Positions 8,505-18,584 of a stretch of DNA of 35,177 nt are shown here, one piece after another. Below the pieces are notes generated by a model. The model had not been told where the DNA came from. It saw only the letters and a program-made list of their open reading frames with translations, and made no database searches. Numbering within the stretch: position 1 is the first letter of the stretch; every line of letters begins with the position of its first letter. The position numbers and the translations under genes are program-made. The stretch comes from Mycolicibacterium stellerae (GTDB taxonomy: Bacteria; Actinomycetota; Actinomycetes; Mycobacteriales; Mycobacteriaceae): assembly GCF_003719305.1 (NCBI RefSeq), contig NZ_RARC01000048.1, forward strand, positions 1 through 35,177, read 5' to 3'.

Positions 8505-9395
8505 ATGACATCACTTGATTCCCAAGTCGTCTTCATCACCGGTGCCGCACGCGGAATCGGTGCCGAGGTGGCCCGTCGGCTCCACTCCAAAGGAGCCAGA
8601 CTCGTTCTCACCGACTTGGACGTGGCGCCGCTGAGTGCGCTTGCGCACGAACTCGACGGTGGCGGTGGTGACCGGGTGCTGACGGCGACCGCCGACGTGC
8701 GTGATTTGTCCGCCATGCAAGCCGCGGCCGACGCGGCGGTTGAGCGCTTCGGCGGGATCGACGTGGTGGTGGCCAACGCGGGCATCGCGAGCTACGGCTC
8801 GCTCTTGCAGGTCGACCCCGAAGTCTTCCAGCGAGTGATGGACATCAACGTGGTCGGCGTGTTCCACACGGTGCGTGCGACTCTGCCGTCGGTGCTCGAG
8901 CGGCGCGGCTATGTGTTGATCGTTTCGTCGATGGCGGCGTTCGCGGCCGCGCCGGGACTGGCGCCGTACAACGCCTCGAAAGCCGGCGTCGAACACTTGG
9001 CCAACGCGCTTCGGCTCGAGGTCGCGTATCGAGGTGTCAGAGTCGGGTCTGCCCACATGGGCTGGATCGACACCGCGTTGATCCGAGACACGAAGGACGA
9101 CTTGCCGACGTTCCGCAAGATGTTGTCGACGAATCCGTGGTTCCCACCTAACCGGACGACGTCAGTGGACAAGTGCGCTGCCGCCTTCGTCAAGGGGATC
9201 GAGAAGCGCAAGAATCGCGTCTACTGCCCGGGCTGGGTTGGGTTGTTCCGTTGGCTGAAGGCGTTTTTGACCAGCCCAGCCGGTGAGACGGCGATGCGCA
9301 AGGCCGCCGCTGACCTACTCCCCCAGATGGATGAGGAGGTAGCGGCTCTCGGCCGGTCCACGAGCGCCCGCACAGAGGCACTCGAGAAGCACTGA
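8505..9395 (+). CDS. Short-chain dehydrogenase/reductase
   Basis: A 296-residue classical SDR. The Rossmann motif TGAARGIG is at 12-19, with Asp37/Asp39 after the second strand (LTDLDV), which favours NAD(H). The NAG motif is at 91-93 and the catalytic residues are Ser142, Tyr155 and Lys159 (YNASK). The C-terminal part, with a segment rich in Trp and Phe (WVGLFRWLKAFL), is longer than in the basic 250-residue enzymes and is typical of membrane-proximal mycobacterial SDRs. The substrate cannot be deduced. The gene is 61 bp downstream of the thioesterase but has its own -10 box. It converges on gcvP, with only 6 bp between the two stop codons. A role in tailoring the neighbouring polyketide is possible but unproven. 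Confidence 0.92.
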   Translation: MTSLDSQVVFITGAARGIGAEVARRLHSKGARLVLTDLDVAPLSALAHELDGGGGDRVLTATADVRDLSAMQAAADAAVERFGGIDVVVANAGIASYGSLLQVDPEVFQRVMDINVVGVFHTVRATLPSVLERRGYVLIVSSMAAFAAAPGLAPYNASKAGVEHLANALRLEVAYRGVRVGSAHMGWIDTALIRDTKDDLPTFRKMLSTNPWFPPNRTTSVDKCAAAFVKGIEKRKNRVYCPGWVGLFRWLKAFLTSPAGETAMRKAAADLLPQMDEEVAALGRSTSARTEALEKH

Positions 9396-9401
9396 CCCGA
9401 C

Positions 9402-12365
<2,964 letters not shown>

Positions 12366-12380
12366 CCATCTCCTGACGCT

Positions 12381-12416
12381 TGAGGGCGCAGAACCCGCTG
12401 GGGTTCCTCTCCCTCA
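12381..12416 (-). promoter_or_regulatory. Symmetric hairpin between glycine aptamer and gcvP start (possible ghost aptamer or expression platform)
   Basis: Outer stem TGAGGG (12381-12386) pairs with CCCTCA (12411-12416). An inner 6-bp stem, GAACCC (12391-12396) with GGGTTC (12401-12406), closes a 4-nt loop. Between the stems is a symmetric 4+4 nt internal loop. The hairpin lies between the aptamer and the AGGAG at 12370-12374. It lacks the conserved core of a second glycine aptamer. It could be the short 'ghost aptamer' known beside single glycine riboswitches, or the switching hairpin that controls access to the ribosome binding site. Confidence 0.55.
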
Positions 12417-12429
12417 GTCGTCACCCACA

Positions 12430-12540
12430 TGGGCGCTCCAGAGGCATTCGGGGCCCTGCCCGGTCCGGGTGCCTGAGAGTTTGACGGAGAGGTGTTGCTC
12501 CTTCGGCGTCCGTGGCTGGCTGCCACGAATCTCTCCCGCG
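12430..12540 (-). ncRNA. Glycine riboswitch aptamer in the gcvP leader
   Basis: Read on the minus strand, the leader contains, in order, the conserved glycine-aptamer segments GGGAGAG (12531-12537), CGCCGAAGGAGCAA (about 12495-12508), CTCTCAGGCA (about 12469-12478) and CTCTGGAG (about 12435-12442). These are the hallmark conserved stretches of the gcvT-type glycine riboswitch. The element lies directly upstream of a glycine cleavage gene, which is the usual arrangement. Glycine binding is expected to raise gcvP expression. Only one full aptamer is visible, not the common tandem pair. Boundaries are approximate. Confidence 0.93.
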
Positions 12541-12553
12541 CAGGGGCGATGCG

Positions 12554-12572
12554 CTGCCGATTCTACCGGCAG
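12554..12572 (-). promoter_or_regulatory. Likely gcvP promoter -10 within an inverted repeat
   Basis: On the minus strand CTGCCG-GTAGAAT-CGGCAG forms a 6-bp inverted repeat with a 7-nt loop. The loop contains TAGAAT (12560-12565), a good -10 hexamer, about 20 nt before the riboswitch. A transcript starting near 12553 would carry the entire aptamer. No convincing -35 is seen at normal spacing. The repeat could equally be a weak terminator for the preceding MerR gene, which stops at 12591. Confidence 0.4.
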
Positions 12573-12590
12573 GCGACTCGGAGTGGGCTG

Positions 12591-13214
12591 TCAGCCAATC
12601 TTGCGGTCGCGGTGCTTGCGCCGGGACGCCAGTTCGTCCTCCGGCGCGCTGATGGATTCGCCTCCATCGGCGCGCTCGCCGGGAAAATCGGCAATGGCGC
12701 CGGTCAGCTCCCGCATCGCGCCGGAGACGGCGATGCCGAACACACCCTGGCCGCCCTGCAGAAGGTCGACGACTTCCTCGGCCGACGTGCACTCGTAGAC
12801 GGTGGTGCCGTCGGAGAACAGCGTGATGTTGGCCAGATCGCGAACACCCCGCTGACGCAGGTGGTCGACGGCGACGCGGATGTTGTGCAGCGAGATGCCG
12901 GTGTCCAGCAGTCGCTTGACGATCTTGAGGACCAGGATGTCCTTGAACGAGTAGAGACGCTGGCTGCCGGATCCGGCGGCGCTGCGAATCGACGGCACCA
13001 CCAGCGAGGTCCTGGCCCAGTAGTCCAACTGGCGATAGGTGATCCCGGCGATCTGGCAGGCGCTCGGGCCGCGGTAGCCGACGAGCTCGTCCGGCACCGA
13101 GTCATCGGGGAACAGCCCGGCCTGTACGGGTTCGCTGGGAGTCGTGGCCGACGGCTGCGGCGCACCATCGCCAGAGGATAGATCCAGCTGCTCTTGACGT
13201 GGCGTGTCTTCCAC
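12591..13214 (-). CDS. MerR-family transcriptional regulator (Rv1830-like)
   Basis: A 207-residue protein with a MerR-type winged HTH at about 48-115 (YRGPSACQIAGITYRQLDYW, then VPSIRSAAGSGSQRLYSFKDI), a helix, and an acidic/basic tail ending RRKHRDRKIG. It closely matches M. tuberculosis Rv1830, described in the literature as resR/McdR and linked to growth control and antibiotic resilience. No metal-binding Cys pair is visible, so it is not a classic metal sensor. The frame stays open to 13493, but the conserved protein begins near residue 31 of this model. GTG 13214 is the best start, with AGAGG a few bases upstream. A -10-like TATGCT (13291-13296, minus strand) could drive it separately from the upstream nuclease gene. 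Relative to M. tuberculosis, no Rv1831 counterpart lies between this gene and gcvP. Confidence 0.93.
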   Translation of the reverse strand: MEDTPRQEQLDLSSGDGAPQPSATTPSEPVQAGLFPDDSVPDELVGYRGPSACQIAGITYRQLDYWARTSLVVPSIRSAAGSGSQRLYSFKDILVLKIVKRLLDTGISLHNIRVAVDHLRQRGVRDLANITLFSDGTTVYECTSAEEVVDLLQGGQGVFGIAVSGAMRELTGAIADFPGERADGGESISAPEDELASRRKHRDRKIG

Positions 13215-13455
13215 TCTCGAATCCTCTCGCCGATCGAACTCGCGTCTGTGACCTGCACCGCGGCACGTTTGCCAAAGCCCGAATGCGTCGAGCATACGCT
13301 CCCCGACGAACCCTGACTGCCCGTCGTGACCATCAAAGTATGGCTGCCCCGATCGCGGTTGGCGGAAACCCGCGCCGCGTGTCGAGCCGAAAGCGTCAGT
13401 TGAGACGCATCCGTGATGTTCGGCGCCGTGACGTGAGGACCAAGGAAGATGGAGC

Positions 13456-13950
13456 TCAGGTGGCCTTGAAGTCGTCGGGCGACACACTGTCAAGAAATTC
13501 CTTGAACTTTTCCACCTCGTCCTCGCGCACGGCGCCCGTTGCCTCGTCGTCGTTCTCGTCGGGAATCAGCAGCCCGGCCTCGGCGAGAACCGCCTCCTCG
13601 ACATAGATCGGCACCCCGACCCGAAGCGCGATGGCCACCGAGTCCGACGGCCGTGCCGACACCTTGATGTCGCGATCGAAGATCAGATCGGCGTAGAAGG
13701 TGCCCTCTTGGAGGTCGACGATGCGCACCTCTTTGAGCGAATGGCCAAGCGCGGCAATGAGATCCCGGATCAGGTCGTGGGTCAGCGGGCGGGCGGGTTC
13801 GACCCCCTGCTGCTCCAGGGCGATCGCCGCGGCCTCGGACTGGCCGATCCAGATCGGCAGATAGCGATCACCGTTGGATTCGCGCAGCAGCAACACTGGC
13901 TGGTTCTGGGGCTGCTCCACGCGAATGCCGACCACACGAACCTCACCCAT
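13456..13950 (-). CDS. Bifunctional nuclease domain protein (Rv1829-like)
   Basis: A 164-residue protein with the BFN domain (about 3-130), which in plant and thermophile relatives has nuclease activity on RNA and DNA. Characteristic stretches are PVLLLRESNGDRYLPIWIGQ (about 18-37), EAAAIALEQQG and the RPSDSVAIALR segment. An acidic C-terminal tail (DENDDEATGAVREDEVEKF) follows. The start is ATG 13950, with a GGAGG sequence about a dozen bases upstream. It lies between two MerR regulators in an order conserved with M. tuberculosis; the cellular role in mycobacteria is not established. Confidence 0.95.
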   Translation of the reverse strand: MGEVRVVGIRVEQPQNQPVLLLRESNGDRYLPIWIGQSEAAAIALEQQGVEPARPLTHDLIRDLIAALGHSLKEVRIVDLQEGTFYADLIFDRDIKVSARPSDSVAIALRVGVPIYVEEAVLAEAGLLIPDENDDEATGAVREDEVEKFKEFLDSVSPDDFKAT

Positions 13951-13998
13951 CTGTGTCTGCCCTCCGCACCGCCGAAGCCAATACGACGAGTCTAATCC

Positions 13999-14730
13999 TC
14001 ACCGGTCGAGAACGTCGCGCACGGCCGACTTGATCAATGACGTGTGCAGTGTGATAGCCAGTGCGGCCACCTCGCGGGCCAGATCGTCGGCACGATCCCG
14101 CGCACCCGCCTTGCCCGCCTTGACCACCGGTCCGGCGATCTGAGCGATCAGATCGGACTGCCGATCGGCGGCCGACCGGAACGCACGCAGATGGCGGGGC
14201 TCCACCCCGTACTCGGCGAGCGCACGGGCGCACTGGGCGATGATCACGGAGTGCTCGTCGAAGAAACCGCCGGGTCCCGTCGTGATCACCCCTTCCTTGA
14301 TCAGAGCGGTGAGAACCGTTTCGGCCACCCCTGAGCGCGCCACCAGGTCTTCGCGGCTCAGCCGCACCTGGGTCGGTGCCACGGCGGCGTCGGTGTCGGC
14401 CTGCTCGCCGGACACCGGCACCAAACGCGGTACGCCGTACGGGGATCCGGTGCGTGGCAGCTCGCCGTCGGGCTGACCGTCGAGCTGGGCCTTGATGACC
14501 TTCAACGGCAGGTAGTTGTCGCGCTGCGCGGTCAGGACGAAACGCAGCCGAGCACAGTCATACGCGGTGAACCGTCGATAACCCGATGGCGTCCGCTGCG
14601 GCGTGACCAGTCCCTCGGCCTCCAGAAACCGGATCTTGGAGATGGTCACGTCCGGGAAGTCCGGTCGCAGCGAGTCGAGTACCGCTCCGATCGACATCCC
14701 GGCTAACGCGGGCGTGTCGGGCTGTGTCAT
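13999..14730 (-). CDS. MerR-family transcriptional regulator (Rv1828-like)
   Basis: A 243-residue protein. The N-terminal winged HTH (about 10-75) reads MSIGAVLDSLRPDFPDVTIS, then KIRFLEAEGLVTPQRTPSGY and RRFTAYDCARLRFVLTAQRD. The C-terminal half, from about residue 120, holds a helical effector-like domain ending SLIKSAVRDVLDR. It closely resembles M. tuberculosis Rv1828, a MerR protein without a known small-molecule ligand. The ATG start is 32 bp after garA, and the bifunctional nuclease follows after 48 bp, so these genes are probably one transcript. Confidence 0.95.
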   Translation of the reverse strand: MTQPDTPALAGMSIGAVLDSLRPDFPDVTISKIRFLEAEGLVTPQRTPSGYRRFTAYDCARLRFVLTAQRDNYLPLKVIKAQLDGQPDGELPRTGSPYGVPRLVPVSGEQADTDAAVAPTQVRLSREDLVARSGVAETVLTALIKEGVITTGPGGFFDEHSVIIAQCARALAEYGVEPRHLRAFRSAADRQSDLIAQIAGPVVKAGKAGARDRADDLAREVAALAITLHTSLIKSAVRDVLDR

Positions 14731-14762
14731 CTGCTCTTAGCGCAAGCGCTCATCGAGTCAAC

Positions 14763-15245
14763 CTAGCTGCCTGGCCCGCTGTCGTCGTCTGTCTTCGGGC
14801 CGGTCAGGAATACCAGGCGAAATTTGCCAATCTGCACTTCGTCGCCGTTGGCCAGGACCGCAGAGTCGACCGGCTCCCTGTTGACGTAGGTGCCGTTGAG
14901 GCTGCCCACGTCGACGACCTGGAACTCACCATTCTCCAGCCGGAACTCTGCGTGGCGTCGGCTCACCGTGACGTCGTCGAGGAAGATGTCGCTGTCGGGA
15001 TGTCTCCCGGCGGACGTCGTCGGCTGATCGAGCAGGAAGCGTGATCCCGCGTTTGGACCGCGTTTGACGACGAGCAACGCCGATCCCACCGGCAGGCCCT
15101 CGACCCCCGAGACCGCCCCCTCGGTACCCGCCGACGCCGGGGCGTCCAGTTCGTTGAGGAAGTCGGCGCGGAACACCGATGTGGTCTCCACGGTGAGCTC
15201 GTCAGACGTCTGGTCAGCCCCGAAATTCTGATCTTTATCCGTCAC
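14763..15245 (-). CDS. garA: FHA-domain metabolic regulator GarA
   Basis: A 160-residue protein. The N-terminal phospho-switch ELTVETTSVFRADFL contains Thr21 and Thr22, the sites phosphorylated by PknG and PknB in M. tuberculosis GarA. The FHA domain is at about 55-148, with phosphothreonine-binding residues Arg81 (AGRHPDSD), Ser95 and His98 (VSRRHAEF) and Asn117 (GSLNGT). In the known system unphosphorylated GarA inhibits alpha-ketoglutarate dehydrogenase and NAD-glutamate dehydrogenase and activates glutamate synthase; phosphorylation makes the tail bind its own FHA domain and abolishes this. The start is GTG 15245 with GAGGAG at about 15252-15257. It sits between gcvH and a MerR gene; the 186-bp gap to gcvH may hold a separate promoter. 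Confidence 0.98.
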   Translation of the reverse strand: MTDKDQNFGADQTSDELTVETTSVFRADFLNELDAPASAGTEGAVSGVEGLPVGSALLVVKRGPNAGSRFLLDQPTTSAGRHPDSDIFLDDVTVSRRHAEFRLENGEFQVVDVGSLNGTYVNREPVDSAVLANGDEVQIGKFRLVFLTGPKTDDDSGPGS

Positions 15246-15431
15246 CCGCTGCTCCTCACTGGCTGCTGTGGCGATATCTGGCCGGGCCCTGCGTGGGCCC
15301 CTGTCCAGCCGTCATACGTCTGACGTCGACCGTACCGCGCGGCGGTCCCCATTGGGTCCACCCCCGCCCGATCAAGTTGAACACGTCTCGCGGTCAGATG
15401 GTGAACCGATCGATGGAACCCTAACAACATC

Positions 15432-15827
15432 TCATTCGGTCACCAGCGCCTGGTAGGCGTCGGCGTCCAGCAGACCGTCGACCTCTCCTGCCAGGGCGTC
15501 GGAGTCGGCCTGCAACTCGATGAGCCACCCTTCTCCGTAGGGATCGGAGTTGACCAGCTGCGGGCTGCCCTCCAGATCGCCATTGACTGCAACGACTTTC
15601 GCCGTCACAGGCGCATACAGGTCGGACACCGACTTCGTCGACTCGACCTCGCCGAAGGACTCGCCCGCGGTGACGTCGGTGCCGACGTCGGGCAGCTGGA
15701 CGAACACCACGTCCCCGAGGGACGACTGAGCGAAGTCGGTGATGCCGACCCTTACGGTGTCGTCACCGACGCGCTGCACCCACTCGTGTTCGGCGGTGTA
15801 GGACAGGTCGGGCGGGATTTCGCTCAC
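15432..15827 (-). CDS. gcvH: Glycine cleavage system H protein
   Basis: A 131-residue lipoyl carrier that shuttles the aminomethyl group between GcvP, GcvT and the lipoamide dehydrogenase. The lipoylated lysine is Lys65 in GEVESTKSVSDLYAPV, the canonical context. The start is GTG 15827, supported by AGAGGAG at 15834-15840, 6 nt upstream. It follows the DUF881 gene by 24 bp, so it is probably expressed with the membrane-protein cluster as well as with garA. No glycine riboswitch precedes it, unlike gcvP. Confidence 0.98.
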   Translation of the reverse strand: MSEIPPDLSYTAEHEWVQRVGDDTVRVGITDFAQSSLGDVVFVQLPDVGTDVTAGESFGEVESTKSVSDLYAPVTAKVVAVNGDLEGSPQLVNSDPYGEGWLIELQADSDALAGEVDGLLDADAYQALVTE

Positions 15828-15851
15828 GGCGCTCCTCTTTGCAGGTGGTGC

Positions 15852-16691
15852 TCACTTCACGGGCTGAGCGTATTGGCGGGCTTTCGGTTGCCGCAAGGCG
15901 GTTACATCCACCCGGTCGGATTGTTGTACCACCATCGTGCCGCCCACGCGCTCGACACTGTCCATCGCGCCGCCGGGAATATTCATCGCTGCAGCCAGCG
16001 TCGGTGGATCGCCAATGGCCACAACGGTATACGGTGGGTTGAGGGTCTGACCGTCGATCTCGAGCGCGCCGGGCCTTCCGACCACCCAGGTGTCCAAGCC
16101 GACCCGGACAGAGATCTTCGGATCTCCCTGTCCCCCCGCAACCTCCATCGCCTCCGCGCCGGCGTTGCGCAGCTCATTGATGACGTCGAGCATGGTTTCC
16201 GGCGCCACCCCGACGGCAGCGTCGTCGATGGTCAAGGTCACCCCGGGACCCGTTGCGGCCACCGAGCCGATCAGAATCGACAGCGCGGCCAGCCGGGCCT
16301 GGGCGTTCTCGATCGCCGCCTGGCCGCTGCTGCCCGATGCCTGTAGTGCCGCCAGTGTCCGCTGGAGGTCGGCGACCTCGGTGTTCAACGCGGCCTCGCG
16401 TTGCTGCAACGAATCCAGCAGCACCAGTAGGTCGGCCGGTCTCGCGGTCTCCAGCGAGTCGCCGGAATCGTTCTGTCGCACCTGGGTGACGATCGCGATG
16501 CCGAGCAGCACGCACAGCAGGACACCAAGCGCGCCGAACACCAGCTGCGACCGTCCCCGCCGCATCACACCTTCGACGCCTGCGGGCTGCAGGTCACCGA
16601 TTTGCCGGGCGGGCTCGTCGGGCGGCAGTTCGTGACGGCCCGCCGGTTCGGCCTCGTGCGCTGCTGCGGAGTCGGGGGCGTCGCTGCTCAT
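15852..16691 (-). CDS. DUF881 membrane-anchored protein (Rv1825-like)
   Basis: A 279-residue protein with a cytosolic, Pro/Glu-rich N-terminus (1-48), one transmembrane helix (about 50-69), a coiled-coil segment (about 92-140) and a DUF881 domain (about 140-270) with the repeated patterns GPGVTLTIDD and MLDVINELRNAGAEAMEVAG. The topology implies an extracytoplasmic domain. The family occurs in pairs around the small basic protein in actinobacteria and is otherwise functionally obscure. It starts 3 bp after the sbp stop, which indicates tight co-translation. Confidence 0.95.
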   Translation of the reverse strand: MSSDAPDSAAAHEAEPAGRHELPPDEPARQIGDLQPAGVEGVMRRGRSQLVFGALGVLLCVLLGIAIVTQVRQNDSGDSLETARPADLLVLLDSLQQREAALNTEVADLQRTLAALQASGSSGQAAIENAQARLAALSILIGSVAATGPGVTLTIDDAAVGVAPETMLDVINELRNAGAEAMEVAGGQGDPKISVRVGLDTWVVGRPGALEIDGQTLNPPYTVVAIGDPPTLAAAMNIPGGAMDSVERVGGTMVVQQSDRVDVTALRQPKARQYAQPVK

Positions 16692-16694
16692 GGC

Positions 16695-17027
16695 TCAGGC
16701 GCCGAACAGTCTGCGGCGCAGGGCCGCGGCGTTGCCGAAGATCCGGATTCCGAGCACGACGATGATCGCCGTCGATAGTTGGGTGCCGACGCCGAGTTGG
16801 TCGCCGACATACACGATGAGCGCGGCGACGAGGACGTTGAACACGAATGACACCACGAAGACCTTCGAGTCGAAGATGCGCTCCAGGTATGCCCGCAGGC
16901 CGCCGAACACCGCATCCAGAGCGGCGACCACTGCGATCGGCAAATAGGGTTCGATGAACTCGGGCACGCTGGGATGAAAGACCAGGCCGAGCACGATACC
17001 GATGACAAGTGCGGCGATTCCGATCAT
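16695..17027 (-). CDS. sbp: Small basic protein, DUF1290 (Rv1824-like)
   Basis: A 110-residue integral membrane protein with about three hydrophobic segments (2-17, 28-42 and 56-100, the last probably double). It ends with a basic tail (RRRLFGA). It matches the DUF1290 / small basic protein family, first noted beside division genes in Bacillus and Streptomyces. ATG 17027 overlaps the upstream DUF881 stop as ATGA, so this is the start; a longer open frame upstream is a shadow of the DUF881 gene. Function is not known; conserved clustering with DUF881 proteins suggests one membrane complex. Confidence 0.94.
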   Translation of the reverse strand: MIGIAALVIGIVLGLVFHPSVPEFIEPYLPIAVVAALDAVFGGLRAYLERIFDSKVFVVSFVFNVLVAALIVYVGDQLGVGTQLSTAIIVVLGIRIFGNAAALRRRLFGA

Positions 17028-17947
17028 TTGTCTCCGATTTCCTTGGCGAAGTTGACATCTCGCACCGAACCGACGGGCAACGTCACGTCGTCGGCTGCGC
17101 TGACGGTGACCACGACGCCATACGAGGCCTCCAGCAGGCGCAGCCGATGCAGACCGGGGCTGCGGTCGAACGCATCGGCCATGGTGTGCGGCGGCCCGAC
17201 GGCCAGAATCGCGTAGGGGCTGGCGATCGGCTGGTTGTCGACCAGGATGCCGCCGCCGGCCTGCCGGATGGTCACGTTGGGTCCGATTCGCACTCCACCC
17301 ACCGAGATCGCCTCGGCGCCACTGGCCCACAGCGAGTTGACCACCAGCTGCAGGTCCCGATCGAGGATGACCTGACGGCTGCCCTCGACGCGTTCCTTCG
17401 ACACGTCGCTGAGATCCTTCGAGGCGCCGGGATCGGTGAGCGTAACCGTCAGCCCAGGACCGGTGACCGCGGTTGCCGCCGCCGAGAAGTTGGCGCCGTC
17501 CAGGTTGCCGAGCAGCTGCCTGCCGCGCTCGTCTCCCTCGAGGCGGCTGCGTCGTTCGGTGTCGAGTTCTTCTGCCAGCGCGTCGCGACGGGTGGCCGCG
17601 GAGCCCGCTGCCTCCTCGGCCGACCGCACGCTGCCCGAAAGCACCTGCTGGCTCTCCCGCACACCGGGCGCGGTGGCTTGGGCCTGCGCGACCGCGAATG
17701 CCAACACGGTCGCGATCGCCAGGGCCGCGAGCACCTGCCAGCTTGCGGTGGCCAGCCGGCTTCTCGGTTGCGCGCCCGCGCTGCGCTGTTCGGCCGCCGC
17801 CGCGTAACCGGGGTCGAGGTGCTCGGACAACAGCGAGCGCAGCAGCGACGGCACGGGGATCAGCTTCGGCGCGCCTGCCTCATGCGTATTGCGTCCGGCA
17901 TCGGGGTCGTAGCCGCCGAGTGCACGCCGCTCGTCGGGGTCAACCAC
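17024..17947 (-). CDS. DUF881 membrane-anchored protein (Rv1823-like)
   Basis: A 307-residue paralogue of the DUF881 protein two genes downstream. It has a cytosolic N-terminus (1-65), a transmembrane helix (about 69-90), a coiled-coil stretch (about 98-150) and a DUF881 domain (about 155-300) with GPGLTVTLTD and LQLVVNSLWASGAEAISVGG. The start is GTG 17947, overlapping the end of pgsA2 by 8 bp. The overlap with sbp downstream (ATGA) shows the three genes are translated as a unit. Together they probably form an envelope complex; no enzymatic motif is visible. Confidence 0.95.
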   Translation of the reverse strand: MVDPDERRALGGYDPDAGRNTHEAGAPKLIPVPSLLRSLLSEHLDPGYAAAAEQRSAGAQPRSRLATASWQVLAALAIATVLAFAVAQAQATAPGVRESQQVLSGSVRSAEEAAGSAATRRDALAEELDTERRSRLEGDERGRQLLGNLDGANFSAAATAVTGPGLTVTLTDPGASKDLSDVSKERVEGSRQVILDRDLQLVVNSLWASGAEAISVGGVRIGPNVTIRQAGGGILVDNQPIASPYAILAVGPPHTMADAFDRSPGLHRLRLLEASYGVVVTVSAADDVTLPVGSVRDVNFAKEIGDK

Positions 17948-18575
17948 TGGAGGGGCCGTCTGCTCTTTGCTCGAGAGGCTCGTCGCGCGCCCTCGGCATT
18001 TGACGCATCACCATCACCACCTGCGCGAGGTACAGCACGGCAGACCACAGATAAAGCGCGAGTCCCCAGATCACAAATGCCCACCCGCAGGCCAGGATCA
18101 CGCGGCTCCACAGCGCATCCCACTGCCCGAGCAGTACCAACGGGAACCCCGACATGAGGGCGAAAGTCGCACCCTTGCCGATGTAGGTCACCGGCAGCGC
18201 GGTCAGTCCGCGACTGCGCAGCAGCGGCAGCGTGGCCGCCAGGATCGCGTCGCGACCGATCAGGGTGATGACGATCCACCACGGCACGATGCCCGCGAAA
18301 CCGAACGCGAGCGGCACTGTCAACATGTAAATCCGGTCGACGGCTGGGTCGAGAAGCTCACCGAGGCGCGACGACTGGTTGTCGACCAGCCGCGCGATCT
18401 TGCCGTCGGCCCAGTCCGAGAAGCCGCTGAACATCAGCACGGCCACGGCCCAGCCGTTGGCATGCGCGACCAGCAACAGATAAAGGAAGACCGGAACCAG
18501 CAACAAGCGCAGCACCGACAACGCGTTCGGCACCGTCACCACGCGATCACGCACATCCCCCGGCGCGCGGCTCAT
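17940..18575 (-). CDS. pgsA2: CDP-alcohol phosphatidyltransferase (PgsA2-like)
   Basis: A 211-residue integral membrane enzyme of the class that transfers a phosphatidyl group from CDP-diacylglycerol to an alcohol. The metal-binding signature is Asp54, Asp57-Gly58, Ala61-Arg62, Gly72, Asp76 and Asp80. The usual pattern has 7-8 residues between the Arg and the Gly; here there are 9 (63-71), one more than the consensus. About five to six hydrophobic segments are visible. The Rv1822-like position upstream of the DUF881/sbp genes is conserved. The acceptor alcohol is not settled for this paralogue (glycerol-3-phosphate or inositol phosphate are the family options). The ATG at 18575 is 9 bp after secA2. 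Confidence 0.93.
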   Translation of the reverse strand: MSRAPGDVRDRVVTVPNALSVLRLLLVPVFLYLLLVAHANGWAVAVLMFSGFSDWADGKIARLVDNQSSRLGELLDPAVDRIYMLTVPLAFGFAGIVPWWIVITLIGRDAILAATLPLLRSRGLTALPVTYIGKGATFALMSGFPLVLLGQWDALWSRVILACGWAFVIWGLALYLWSAVLYLAQVVMVMRQMPRARDEPLEQRADGPSSG

Positions 18576-18584
18576 GGGATAAAC

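Noticed and set aside
7700..8785. 361-codon open frame antisense to the thioesterase and SDR
   Set aside because: It mirrors two well-supported genes, has no domain, and its composition (Arg/Ser/Ala-rich, low complexity) is typical of GC-driven shadow frames.
12381..12416. A second full glycine aptamer before gcvP
   Set aside because: The GGGAGAG-like start is there, but the CGCCGAAGG and CTCTCAGG cores are missing, so only a hairpin is claimed.
13215..13493. N-terminal extension of the Rv1830-like MerR protein to 300 residues
   Set aside because: It would overlap the nuclease gene and is not family-like; a Shine-Dalgarno sequence precedes GTG 13214.
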